NCBI RefSeq assembly: GCF_000835495.1
Contig: NW_015622544.1
Span: forward strand, 1,445,704-1,509,703
Direction: 5' to 3'
DNA from: Cladophialophora immunda
Taxonomy: Eukaryota > Ascomycota > Eurotiomycetes > Chaetothyriales > Herpotrichiellaceae
DNA length: 64,000 nucleotides
A program made the translations under genes and the position numbers. How positions within the stretch are numbered: position 1 is the first letter of the stretch; each line of letters begins with the position of its first letter. Of this stretch, positions 44,016 through 55,132 are shown in pieces. Below the pieces are notes generated by a model that was not told the origin of the DNA, made no database searches, and saw only the letters and a program-made list of their open reading frames with translations.

Positions 44016-45829
44016 ATGGAGATTCAGAAAGAGCCAGAAAGCCTTCATTGCGAGGACCACGGTCTTGGACTGGGACCTTCTGAAGGGCCCGAAGGGTCGA
44101 AGGAAAATGGCCTCGAGATGCACGCCGAGGTCGAGCTGTCTCCAGAAGAGAGGGAGGCTGAGCGCAGGCTAGTTTGGAAGCTGGACCTTCTCATCCTTCC
44201 CCTGCTGTCGTTGATGTATTTTCTTGCTTCGATGGTGAGCAGTACGCCTTCCTCTCGTGGCGCCGTGATGTGGTGGCCGATGATTGATATGGCTGTCTTT
44301 GTAGGATCGCGGCGACATTGGTAACGCCGCAGTGGCGGGAATGGTCGAGGAGCTCAAGATGACGTCCCAGCAATATAGCAACTGCGTTGCCTTTTTCTAC
44401 ATTGGATACATCGTCTTCCAACTTCCGGCCACCGTCTTCATACGAAAAATACAGCCACACTTCCAGCTTGGGATTGCGATGATCGGCTGGGGGTTGCTGA
44501 CTACCGTGTAAGTCGACCAATGCTCGTTTCAAACTACCCAATCAGCCGCTGAGTGGTCGGACAGGATGTGCAAAGCCACGCACTGGGCAACGATTGCCGG
44601 CTTGAGGGCGGGCGTTGGCGCTTTCGAGGCCTTCCTTCAAGCTGGAGCGTTTTACTTGACCTTCTGGTACAAGCTAGACGAGCTTGCAACACGAGGGTCC
44701 ATCTTCTTCGCCATGTCTGCCGTCGCGGGAACCATGAATGGTCTGATCTCCTACGGCATCGCCAAGGACATGCCGTTTGTGCATGGATGGCTGCCGTGGC
44801 GGTGGATCTTCCTGATTGAGGGTAAGGGGTTTCACTGCCTTGAAAAGAGAAAGAAATGGAACACATGTTGACATCCATACTAGGCGTGATCTGTGTTGGC
44901 TGCGGCTTCTTCGTCATGGTGCTGCTCCCTCCCGTCCCAGAACGAGCGCGGTGGTTCTTCACGCCGGCCGAGCTAGAGATCGCTATACGTCGGTCCAAAC
45001 AGGCGTACAACACCCCCCACACTGGCATCAAGGCCCACCAACTTGTCGCGGTGTTGAAAGATCCAAAAATCTGGTGTTACGGTGGGCAGATCTCCATCCA
45101 TGCGGACGGGCAGGTGGATTGGCTGACCGTATAATCTGCAGCCTTCTTCTACAGCATGATGAACATCAGCCTGACCTCCTTCTCGTCGTTTTTCCCCGTC
45201 ATCTTGAAAGGCTTGGGGTACAGTTCTGTCCGCACTCAGCTCTTGACCATTCCAGTGTATGTGTGCATTGCCGTCGTGTTGGTCATCTTGGGTGCTATAT
45301 CGGACAGGACAAAGCAGCGTGGCATCTTCCTGGCCATGGCTTTCGCGGTGGCGGCCGCGGGCTGGCTGATCTTACTTTTGAGCACCTCCAAGCACTTGTC
45401 TTATGCGGGCTGCTTCTTGGTCGGCATGGGTTGCTATCCACAGGTCACTCTGATACAATCTTGGATGTCTGTGAACATCATCGGCTACACAAAGAGGTAT
45501 GTCGTTTTTCGAGCTTCGGTTCCGCGACGTGTACTTACGTGGAAGCAACCAGAGCTGGATCGTTGGCTTTCATCATGATCTTTGGTCAGTGCTTTACGCT
45601 CATGGGACTGGAGATTTTCACCGATGCACCCAAGTATCACCGGGGCAAAGGTCTTGGATTCGCGTCCGCGGCGCTCTCCGCGCTTCTGGTCCCTTTCTTC
45701 ATCCTGTATATCCGACGCTTGAACCAGAAAAAGGAGAAGGAGAAGCACACTCCCGAGGCGGCCGAGAAGCGAAGACTGGGGATTGAGGAAGTGTGTGATG
45801 ATCATCCTGATTTCAGGTTCTGGCTTTGA
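44016..45829 (+). CDS. MFS permease, Dal5/anion:cation symporter type
   Basis: Six exons (44016-44234, 44305-44507, 44565-44821, 44884-45081, 45142-45496, 45553-45829) encode 502 residues with frame kept at each junction. One donor (GTGGGC at 45082) is weak, but the resulting AFFYSMMNISLTSFSSFFP segment is typical of the family. Features include ERRLVWKLDLLILPLLSLMY before helix 1, DRGDIGNAAVAGM after it, a WGLLTT and LPWRWIFLIEG motif in the first half, and about twelve hydrophobic helices. Family knowledge: Dal5-like permeases bring in organic anions such as allantoate, nicotinate or related carboxylates with protons at the plasma membrane. The position between catabolic enzymes and a regulator suggests uptake of the cluster's substrate. 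Confidence 0.88.
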
Positions 45830-46472
45830 AGATGGTGCAGGGTGTTGCATGCTTTTGTCGGTTTGCTGAGGGTGTGAAATCAGATCCCCCCGAACAACTG
45901 TCGGAGCGATCGTAGTTCGGTAAAGTCACGCGAAAAAGCAGTGACATGTTTTTCCATTCTATTCACAAGACCACCTTTCGTCATTCAAGATGCTGGGCGA
46001 TCTTATCCCGATCCACCCTCTGATGTACACGGAGTACTCGAGTACGTGGCTCCCTTTGACAGTCTCCTTCCGCATGGGATCGAAGGGACTAGATTTGGTC
46101 CCCCGTGTCTTTGCCTAGGAGGTGCCTAGAGAGCGCTTAGTGTTGCTCAATCCAAGGCCCATTTGATGTCAGAGCTCAGTTAAGTGGACATCAAAAGCCT
46201 ATAACTCAATAGAGGAATATGATAAAATTCTATTGGGTCCTAAGCCCTGTCTAACTACTCCGTATATAACCTTCGAATGATTAACATAGAGGTTACCGGC
46301 GCTAGTCTTGGGCTAGCTGTAATAGTTATGATATATCTTGGCAGTCCTGCCAGTTACAAGCCGAGGCATCTCGTGTCATGTGACGAGTCCCCTCGTTCTC
46401 AAAGCCTTTTGTGCAGCTGGACGGGTTTCTTCGTTCAAAATACTTCGTCCTTCACCCCGGGGCACAGGAGCC
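45830..46472. other. Intergenic region, promoter of cluster regulator
   Basis: This 643-bp gap contains no supported gene. An inverted repeat CCGAAC (45890-45895) / GTTCGG (45915-45920) lies soon after the permease stop codon. The operator-like palindrome found in the other two cluster promoters is not present here in recognisable form. Confidence 0.5.
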
Positions 46473-48760
46473 ATGGCATCGACGCAAAAGCGCAAGAGGC
46501 AGAAAGGTGCCGCTTGTGTGCACTGTCGACAACTGAAGGTAGATTGCAATAGACATTTCGCGGCTTTCTCCTACGCCTCTAATGAATTCACAGATGAGAT
46601 GCGATTCGACTGACATGTTCCCGGCGGCCTGCTCGAGATGTCAGAAGGCGGGCAAAAGCTGTACAGTGAACCCAGACTATCAACGAACCGCAATGAGAGA
46701 GTCAGTTGGACTGCGGTGCCCACAAGTCGACATGCTAAGGCCTTGATTCTCTAGCCGTCTTAATCATCTAGAAAGAGAAATTCAAGACATTCGCGAGACT
46801 TTCCGCGCTCCACCCACGTCTGAGCTCAATCCGTCGAGAACCTCTCTCGAGCAACCGGATCCCCAGAGCAATGGAACCTCTGCGGACAGCGCTCTAGGTG
46901 AACAGCCCAATGCAGACCTGCCGAGCAAGGAAGAGCTGGTCCTGATGCTTTCGACCAGGGAATTCTTTTCCCATGCTCCCGTCCTTGAAACAGTCACGAT
47001 CACCATTGATGATGCGTGTGATATCTTCCTAGAGTGAGGCCCATTACCCATGCCAGTCGTTGTCCTGCAATTCATATTCATCTTCAGATATTATAATCAC
47101 TATCATCCACTCTTCCCCTTGCTCCAGGACATCAGGACCATCGTCGACGAATCCCCGACGTGTCGATTACTTTTCTGGGCAATGGTTGCGATAACTAGAC
47201 GAGAACTGGCCGTCGTCTTGTCTGGCCCAATCCGGAGCCTTGCGGGGAACGAGTTGTTTGGGAATGTCGCCTCATCTATCTCACTCATCCACGCCCTTCT
47301 GATTCTGGCATATTGGCCTTTGCCGTATGGAGCATCAACTGAAAACCCATCCTGGCTGTACTGTGGTGCTGCCGTCCACAAGTCTCTGGCTTTGGGATTG
47401 CATCGTCCGGCTTTCCTGGTGGACTTTGTCAATTGGACCCTCCCCGATGAATCGGCAATTTCCACGCGCCAGAGGACTTGGATAGCTTGTTTCATCGTCA
47501 ATCAAATGTAGGAAACCCTCCTGGTTGTGATCCGAACCGTATGACTGACGAACCCGGCGGGGAAACAGGGTGAGCAGCCAGTTAGGAGTGCCATCGACCT
47601 TCAAGGTCGATCACTCAATCAATCAAGCCCTCCGAGAATGGCCAGAACGGATGCCAATGATCCTGAAGCCTCTACTCCAGATGTCGTTCATATCATTCTC
47701 CTTTACCAACATTCTGGGCCATTTCGAGGGGGCACCGGATGGTCTGCTTCCAGAGCCTGGCCATATCATCCAAGTCTTCGATGCAGACCTCGATGCTCTC
47801 GAGCGCCGCGAGTGGGATGAGTGGGACCCTAGTGTGCTCGTGTTGTGGCTCTGGACGAAATTGCGTCTTTATTCCTTCGCTGTCGCGTCGGAGCCGTCAG
47901 ACCCAGAACACGATGGAGCCATACACCACGGTCGGGAGGGATATTATACCTCACGGGGATTCTCCATCGCCACTCGAACCATAGAGATAGTTTGCGCTAT
48001 TTTGGATCCTTCCAATCCTCCCAAGCAGAAAAGCCAAACCTCGCCCGGTGTGATGTCGGGTGGCTTGAGTCCACAGAACCGGCCTTGGACTGGCTTCGAA
48101 CGAGCGGCTCTGGTGTATGCCGTGATGTTCCTTCTCAGAGTCACGCGCTTCTCCCAATTTCCCGTCCAGAGAGACGTCGCTGACAACACGATCCGAAAAG
48201 CGCTCGTAGCCCTGAAGGCTGATCGAACATCTCTCAAACATGATTCGGTTTCTCGAGCCTGCGACATTATCGAATTCGTGTGTCAACTGCCAGATCCAAG
48301 GATACAGGAACAGCACATGGAGGAGCCAGACTCCCGGGGTCCCGGCAGACCTCCTCGACCTGAAGGTTCGCCGGGATCGAGACCGACAGGCCGAGTCCGT
48401 TCACGAATGAGTCAAAATCTGGCCTTCGACATTGTGAGGTGTGCACTCGCGCGATTTGCAAGCGAAGAAGGGCAAAGAAAATATCCATACGCCAGCGGTG
48501 GCCGCCAGAAAGGGCAAGACAAGGGCTCGAGGGAGAAGTCGCCCGGCGCATCATCTCACCCTACCACCTGCGATAATGACTATGTGTCCCTTGCGGCTAT
48601 GGACGAGGCCATTGCAGCCGATGCCAGGTTGGGACCGTTGGTGTTTCCGAGCGGCATCGCTTCGAGCGCTTCCAATCCCTACGCTTCCAATCTTCAGCCA
48701 GGCGATATCTTCTGGACAGATTGGGACCTGGCCTTTACCGACCTCTACTCTCCGAGTTGA
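46473..48760 (+). CDS. Zn2Cys6 transcription factor of the catabolic cluster
   Basis: Five exons (46473-46538, 46594-46700, 46755-47033, 47088-47507, 47569-48760) encode 687 residues. The first intron splits the zinc cluster; splicing restores CVHCRQLKMRCDSTD followed by AACSRCQKAGKSC (C-X2-C-X6-C-X9-C-X2-C-X6-C). The linker RLNHLEREIQDIRE can form a dimerising coiled coil. The middle region has the fungal_trans-like EYYNHYHPLFPLL, ENPSWLYCGAAVHKSLALGL and WTLPDESAISTRQRTWIACF blocks, a layout reminiscent of Leu3-like regulators. The C-terminal third is acidic and probably activating. Being last in a row of plus-strand genes after the cyclase and permease, it is the natural candidate regulator of this set. 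Exon 2-3 splicing uses GTCAGT, which is less common. Confidence 0.83.
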
Positions 48761-49576
48761 GGATCCTGACCATGCGTTAGCCAATCATAAATGACTTGAG
48801 ACGACTGGCAGCGTGCCGGAGCAAACGAGTCTGGAGATGCTAGGACCCCCCCCCCCCCCCCAACCCCCCGGGCGGGGAGGTTCATTCTGCGGACGCTGTT
48901 GTTGTAGCGGTCCCTACCCCGATTGGGCATACCGACGAGACCCTCGAGGAGAATCCGTTCTGAATTACCCTCCTAGACACAAAATAACCTAGGCTTCGCT
49001 TGCGACGTCACCCCGTGAAACGGGAAAATAAAGCAATTTTGAGAACCCCTCCTATGCCACGGAGTACGGAAAACGAAAAGCCACGCAGCGGCTTTGCACT
49101 TGGTAGTGCCCAGAGTGCCATACCCGTACAAGTACAGGTCAAAGGAGAGTCGAGTCGCGCAAGACCTAAAGCGCAAACCCAGCGACGCTGTTTTTGACAG
49201 AGCCCGCGTTTTCACTGGACATACTTGTGGAAGTGCCTTGGACAGGGCGCCGTGGCGGCAGACTTGGAAGGCCAATCAACCATGGCCGTTTTCAAGAGTC
49301 CCTCCCTAGTAGGGTGAGCACAGGGCGGCATCAGCCTCGTCCAAAGAGGGGTGAGCTGTGGCTGCGTGTAGGATTACCTCGTCTTGGCATATCGTCAATC
49401 ACAACCCGATACGCATCAGCATTACGGACAAAGCCATCTTCTTGTCCGACATTGTCCTGTTGAGACTGGACATATTCTCTCCTTCTTCACTTCACGGTCT
49501 TGACAGTAGGCGAATCTACCACGGCACATCCCCCCATTTCAACACTTGATAGCTCGCGTACAGACGCATCCCAGCA
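48761..49576. other. Intergenic region with poly-C tract
   Basis: This 816-bp region has no supported gene. A 16-base C run at 48846-48861 stands out, followed by a second C/G-rich patch. The rest shows only short overlapping frames. Confidence 0.55.
48846..48861 (+). repeat. Homopolymer of 16 C
   Basis: An uninterrupted run of 16 C lies 86 bp past the regulator's stop codon, followed by AACCCCCCGGGCGGGG. Its exact length is prone to sequencing error. Confidence 0.9.
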
Positions 49577-50080
49577 ATGGTTCGAGGCAGTTGTCTTTGC
49601 GGACACGTCACGTATAATCTCGACATTGATCTCCATGTCGCGCAAATGGTAAAACAGCCCCATCCCCATCCATCCACGCCGGGCTGGGAGCAAGAGATGT
49701 TCATTTGGAAAAAAAAAAAATAGGAAACAAAAACATGCCACTGCCGCCCGTGCCGCAAGATCACCGGCGCATTCACGTCTCTCAACCTCACCGTGCCCTC
49801 GACCTCGTTCGCCCTCACAAACGGCAGCTTGAAGACGGTCAAGACAACGCACGTCGACGAAGGGTTTGAATTCTCGCTGGCCTTCTGTCCCGAGTGTGGG
49901 AGTCCCATCTACGCAGTACCGCACGGGCCAGGGCTGCGAGATATTCTGGTCATCCAGGTGGGTACACTCGATGATGTCAACTTACTGCAGAAGGCGCCGA
50001 CCGTCGAGATGAACGTGATGCATAGATTGGGGTGGGTGAAGGAGGTTGAAGGGGCCGAGCAGAAGGAAAAATATGTTTGA
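49577..50080 (+). CDS. GFA/CENP-V domain zinc protein
   Basis: Two exons (49577-49648, 49724-50080) joined across a 75-bp intron encode 142 residues. The zinc-ligand pattern of the GFA family is complete: GSCLCGHVTY near the start, TCHCRPCRKITGAF just after the intron, and FCPECGSPIY near residue 85. The intron ends in an unusual A12-TAG tract, so the four residues ETKT at its 3' border are less certain. Members include glutathione-dependent formaldehyde-activating enzyme homologues, though most fungal ones have unknown substrates and are better described as small carbon-sulfur-lyase-like zinc proteins. It converges on SND1 with 110 bp between stops. Confidence 0.83.
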
Positions 50081-50190
50081 TATTGTTGGTTTTGAGGCTT
50101 GGATAGACCATTCATGCCCGCCTCACTCGCTCGGGCTGCATTGAATCCATGCCTAGTCAGTCACATTGCCAATGTTTTGCTGCTTCTGAA

Positions 50191-52888
50191 CTAGTCCTCC
50201 GTCAGGTCACCATACTCCCACATACCCCTCCGTTCCTTCTTCGCTTCCTCCTGGAGCTCTCGGAACTTCGCCAACGTGTCTGCGGACTGCCTTTCCCACG
50301 CCTTCAATTTGACTGGGACCATGGCCAATCCTTCTCGAATGACTTCTGCATTGATGCTTTCATCGATTTTGTTGGACACCTTCGGGTCAAGCAGAGAAAT
50401 ATGCAACGTTCCTTCCGGAGCGACGTAATCCACGTTCGCCACCAGCTCTCGGCCGTCTGTCTGTTCCGCGATGAAATCAACGGTGTCTCGGAGATACTGC
50501 TCGGAGGTGGGAAGTTGAAGGAAGGACAGGACGGCATCAGTCGCCTGTGGCTTGAGCTTTTGGGTGGAGAATTGTGGTTGAGTCAAAGGCCGTAATCGGG
50601 TCCAAGGAACAGTTTCCGAGTTGCCATAGTCGAGGTAAATCAGATCCACCTTCTTCCCGTCACGGTCGACTCTCCTTACTCTCGCTCGATACCACTGATC
50701 GTCAACTGTGAACTTGGCAGCAACGATATCGCCAACCTTAGGTGGACCGGGCAGTGGTTGGTCGTTGGCCTTGTTCAGATGGAAGGACTTGAATGCATTC
50801 ATGAGCTCTGTCAAGCTTGCGGTTCCAGCACCGATCTGTTGAACCTTGAGTTTGCCGGTCTCGTCGACGTGTGTCACCATGACGTCGCGATAGTCCTTTC
50901 TTCTCGAGGTCGGTTGAGCTCCCTCTCCATTTGTGCCATTGGCACCATCGGCAGCAGGTTCAGCCTCGTCTTCATCGGCGTCCTTGCTTGGGTCCCAATC
51001 GTGCCACATGCCCTTTCGAGCCTCCTTGGCCTTTTTCTCGGCCGCAAACAGCTCATTTGCATGACCGCTCTTCTCGGCTGAATATGCATGAACTTCGGCG
51101 AGGCCTTCCTCTAACAGAGCTCGCGCGAAGTTTTCGCGGCCAACATACATGGTGCCAATAAACCCGCCAATTTTGTCCGTATCCTCCACGTCAATCTCTA
51201 CGTCACGCTGCATACATCTTCGGTTGGCAAAGTCATAGGCTTCCTGTCCAAAAGGCTCAGCGTTATCGCCAGGCTGACGGGCTGGCTTCGGCGTTCGAAT
51301 GCCGGAAAGGACAAAAGTCAATTTCGCGTTCTCGCGGGGGACGAGAACCACGAATCTAGAACCAGCTCTGACAAAGTCGACCACAGCCGGGACCTTTTTC
51401 TGTCTTTGCAGCACCGAGGCTTCCATCTTGGCTTTCTGTAGACTTTCCGAATAATCCTGATAGTGTTTAGCCGCAGGAGGTTTGTCCGACCACATGCCTT
51501 TACCGTCCTTTTGAGCCGATTCTTCCGCGAGGAGCAGCGCGTCGTAGTCGGGTGAGCGGTCGTCGTCGTCTCTTCGATGTCGAATGACAGACGCATAGCC
51601 GGCCTCCACCAACGTCAAAGCTACATTCTTTCCGCCCACCGTCACGGTGGCCACTTCGCGTTCTTCAAAGCCTTCCGAAGCCGGCTTCTTGCCATCGATG
51701 CTCACCTTGACGTGCTTTCCGATCAGTCGCTTCCGGAGGAACTCCTTTGCCTCAGCGCCGAATGGAGATTGTTTCGGATCTGACGGCTTGGGCTGACGGA
51801 TGCTGGAAAGAGTCACTTTGCGTTCCTCGCCGGATCGTGTTCGAAGAAAGATCGTCTCAGCATTCAAGACCCTGGAGACTGTGAAATCCGCCTCCTGCAC
51901 TCCGGCGGCTTTGGAAGACGCCACGCCGGTGAAGACGCCCTTTCTGGCATTCTTTGCCGCGTTCTCGGCGTTTCTGAACTGGGCCATTTGATTGCCCAGT
52001 AAGGTGACGTGCTGATCATTGGAGCGAGCTAGACCAGCCTCAAGCAGAAACATGGCGATGTTTCCTTTGGGGTGCAAGACATTTGCGATGAGTTGATTTT
52101 GCGGCGTCACTCCAAGCAGCTCAACGGAGCATTTGCGCTGATGTAACCTCTCGTCGACGAAGGCATGTGCCTCGGTGCCGTAAGGCTCAGCCGGGACCTC
52201 TTTCCCTTCTGGGGTGGTTCTCTTGGTCGCGGGAGTGCGTATGCCGGCTAGGACAAGCATGGTCTGAATGTGCTTTGAGGGAGTGAGCATGAGACGAGCA
52301 ATCAAGCGGTCTCCCGTCAGAACCCTCTCGATGACAGCTTCAATTTTCTTGCCCTTGTATTGTTCGACCAAGGCATTTGGGTCGGAGACCTCGGACGAGT
52401 TCTCGATCTGACCGCCCTTGGCCCACAGACCTTTGCCCTGAGCTTTTGCATCACTTTCCAACGACCTCAGCTTGTCCAGGTATGCCAATGCATCTTCGTC
52501 GTCCTCTTTCTTCCCAGCGTCCTCGCGCACTTTAGCCCAGCCTTCTTGGACGATGAGATCGGGCAATTCGGCACCGTTGGGGAGTCTGACTCGTCCGTAC
52601 TCGCGTTTCGTGGTGGGAATGGCATAGAGGACTTGGAATTGAATGACCTTGCCGAGGACCAGCTCGCGGACAAATTCGCGGGACTGAAAGGCAAAGGGCT
52701 GGTGCGGGTTAGCAGGTGGGAGTTCTGGGTCTCGTGAGGGATATACCACCGACCTCGTCACCTTCTCTTTTCAACCTCGGGGCACTGATGTAGGCCAGAG
52801 ACAAGGTCCGTTCGGCACCCTTTGCATTGGTGATGATCAAGGTGTCGCCTGACAGGAGGCTCTTGACCCGAGCTTGGAGGAGAGCCAT
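50191..52888 (-). CDS. SND1: Tudor staphylococcal nuclease (Tudor-SN)
   Basis: Two exons (52754-52888, 50191-52698) encode 880 residues. The 55-bp intron (GTCGGT..CCAG) splits the first SN domain and splicing restores APRLKREGDEPFAFQSREFV, the family-conserved junction. Four staphylococcal-nuclease-like OB folds follow in tandem (family-typical APR/IRTP turns at each; for example LSYISAPR, LAGIRTPATK, LSSIRQPKPS and LSGIRTPKPA). They are followed by a Tudor domain with VAAKFTVDDQWYRARVRRV and DYGNSETVPW, then a partial fifth SN fold. Family knowledge: Tudor-SN binds RNA and methylated arginine-containing proteins and acts in RNA decay, stress granules and transcription. The catalytic residues of bacterial nuclease are mostly lost in this family. 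Length is normal. Confidence 0.93.
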
Positions 52889-53786
52889 TGCGGGAGCGGA
52901 GAGGTTGCGGAGAGGAAGCTGTGAACAGAATGAGAAGACAATGGAATATCAGTGAGGACCGCTATGCACAGAAAGAGTCAATGCGAGTGAATAAGAATAT
53001 CAAGTGGCTTGGAGCTCAAGAGGCGGTGGAGGAGGGCGGGATTTTGAATGGGCGTCTGGTGATGGGCAGCGCTTTTGTGGCCAGTTTTCGATTTATTTAC
53101 CAGCGCATTTGCTTTGGACTGTGCAATTTGTGGGGTAGAGACACCAAGGGACCTCGTGCCCGGCCAATTAGTAGGTAGTAAGAGAGTCATGCCTGTTTGA
53201 GCCTAGTCCGCGTAGCTTGTACTTGTTATAGGTACTTGACGTCACCGCTAGTGGGCTAGTAAGTCTAGTGAGTCTCGTGGAAAGAGCAGCGGGAGGGCAG
53301 CCGCGAGGGGCACCACAGAGGCGCCAAAGAGGGAGGTTCTTAACCAGGGCATCATCATCAGTATCCTGGGGCAGCATTCTGGGCCAGTCCCTTTGTTACA
53401 TAGCAATAGAAAATCCGTGGCATTGCAAGACCTGTGGACGGAGATGGCCGTAGGACAAGCAAGAGGCGGCCGGTAGATGCACACACGCCCGCAGCCGCTC
53501 CTTCCCGTTTGAGCTTCTTATCTCTTTGGTTGCGGGGTATTTTGGCAAGTCTGTGAGGGATGCGATGATGAGGGCACACGAGCCAATGCGCCCATGTTTG
53601 TTGTGCATGCTATATCTATCTTCGCAAGGGATCTGTCTCTCCAGCCAGTCTCTTCAGATTCCATAGCACCAACTCTGCTGCACACCAGACTGACCAGTTC
53701 AATTACTCCCACAGGTGCCGATATCTCCTGCAACCCCTTTCCGCCCCAGCCTCGTGCCGTCAACCCTCCAACATAACATCCCCAGC
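52889..53786. promoter_or_regulatory. Divergent promoter region, SND1 / isochorismatase
   Basis: About 900 bp separating divergent genes, with no supported coding sequence. A perfect TGACGTCA palindrome lies at 53237-53244 (separate entry). The segment before the isochorismatase start is CT-rich. Confidence 0.5.
53237..53244. promoter_or_regulatory. CRE-type palindrome TGACGTCA
   Basis: An exact 8-bp cAMP-response/ATF consensus lies about 350 bp upstream of SND1 and 540 bp upstream of the isochorismatase gene. ATF/CREB bZIP factors bind this site in fungi, often in stress response. An 8-mer alone is weak evidence. Confidence 0.4.
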
Positions 53787-54893
53787 ATGAACAACAACGA
53801 CCCAAACCACCGCAAAGGCGTCGTCGGCAATCCCAATGCAACCTTCTGGCTCTATGACTCCAAGACTGGCTTCGACCTCACGCACCCGCCGACGCCCACC
53901 TCGCCCACTCCCTCGCCGAACTACACCGTCAAGACAACCACCCTCCCCATCACAATCCACCCACCCAAATCGGCCCTCGTCATCATCGACATGCAGAACT
54001 TCTTCCTCTCCCCCAACCTCGGACGCCCCAAGGACTCCAAAGGTCTCATCGCTCAACAGCAGCTTCTCAAGTACGCCATCCCCGCGGCTCGAAAAGCCGG
54101 CGTCCGCATCATCTGGTTGAATTGGGGCTTGACCGACCAAGAGATCGCCGACATGGCCCCGGGCACTCTCCGCGCATTCGGATTCGAAACCGTTCTCGCG
54201 GCCGAATTTGAATCCTACGACAAAGTCGCGAAGAAGCAAGCCGCGGTCGACTCGCACGGCGTCAACGAGGGGTGCCACGAATTCCCAGACCCTCAGATCG
54301 AAACCTCGGGCAAGAATCCGCGCATCTACAAGGGACTGGGCAGTGAAGTTGGCCCAGTGACCCTCGATGACGGGAGCACCATCCAAGGCGGCCGACTTCT
54401 GATGCGCGATACGTGGAATGCTGACTTGACTCCGGAGCTGAAACAGACGTACGAAGCGGACGGCAAGACAGCCAATCCGCCAGACGTATGGATCCATAAG
54501 AACCGCATGTCCGGGCTATGGGGCCCAAGCACCCTGTGCACAGAGTTCCTGGAGAAAGAGGGCATCAAGACATTATTCTTTACCGGAGTGAACACGGATC
54601 AGTGTGTCGGTGGGAGTCTTCAGGATGTAAGTCACCATGGCATCGCCATTTCCCTCCCCTGCATCTATCTTTCCCTTTGAGCTTTTGCAATGATTGCAAG
54701 GTTCAATCGTCGCTGATGCTCGATGGTTGTTGGCGCCCAGGCTTTCTCGAAAGGCTACGACGTGGTTCTGCTCTCTGACGGCGCGGGCACGACAAGCCCC
54801 TCGAGCAGCCAGGACAGCATCGAATTCAACTGCGCAAAGACTTGGGGCTTCTGTACCACATGCAAGGACTTTGCGGAGGGTTTGGGTTTGTAA
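53787..54893 (+). CDS. Isochorismatase-family cysteine hydrolase
   Basis: Two exons (53787-54626, 54741-54893) joined across a 114-bp phase-0 intron encode 330 residues. The fold is shown by LVIIDMQNFFLSPNLGRP (catalytic D68), the IIWLNWGLTD strand, and the nucleophile motif TGVNTDQCVGGSLQDAF with Cys273 just before the splice junction; SKGYDVVLLSDGAG follows. The N-terminal ~55 residues and a ~70-residue insertion before the active-site strand are usual in fungal members. The family hydrolyses isochorismate, nicotinamide, N-carbamoyl compounds or similar substrates. No target signal is seen and the true substrate is not determined. It has no evident metabolic link to its neighbours. Confidence 0.9.
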
Positions 54894-55132
54894 GACTGGG
54901 TGAAAGCGGAGCTTTGAGAATCTAATGTGGGCAGTGTTGAATTGACTATCGACTTGCGCTTGTCTTGAGTACCTCGTAATCCTCCACCTGGCCGTCCTGC
55001 CATTGCTGTCCCCTCTGTCGATGCCGCACTTGATAACTGCCCTTGCATGCCCAATGTCCTCCACCTGGCCGTCCTGCCAAATCGCCCGTCATCCACCCAC
55101 TCGGTTCGCCCTACTCCATTCCGACAAGGACC

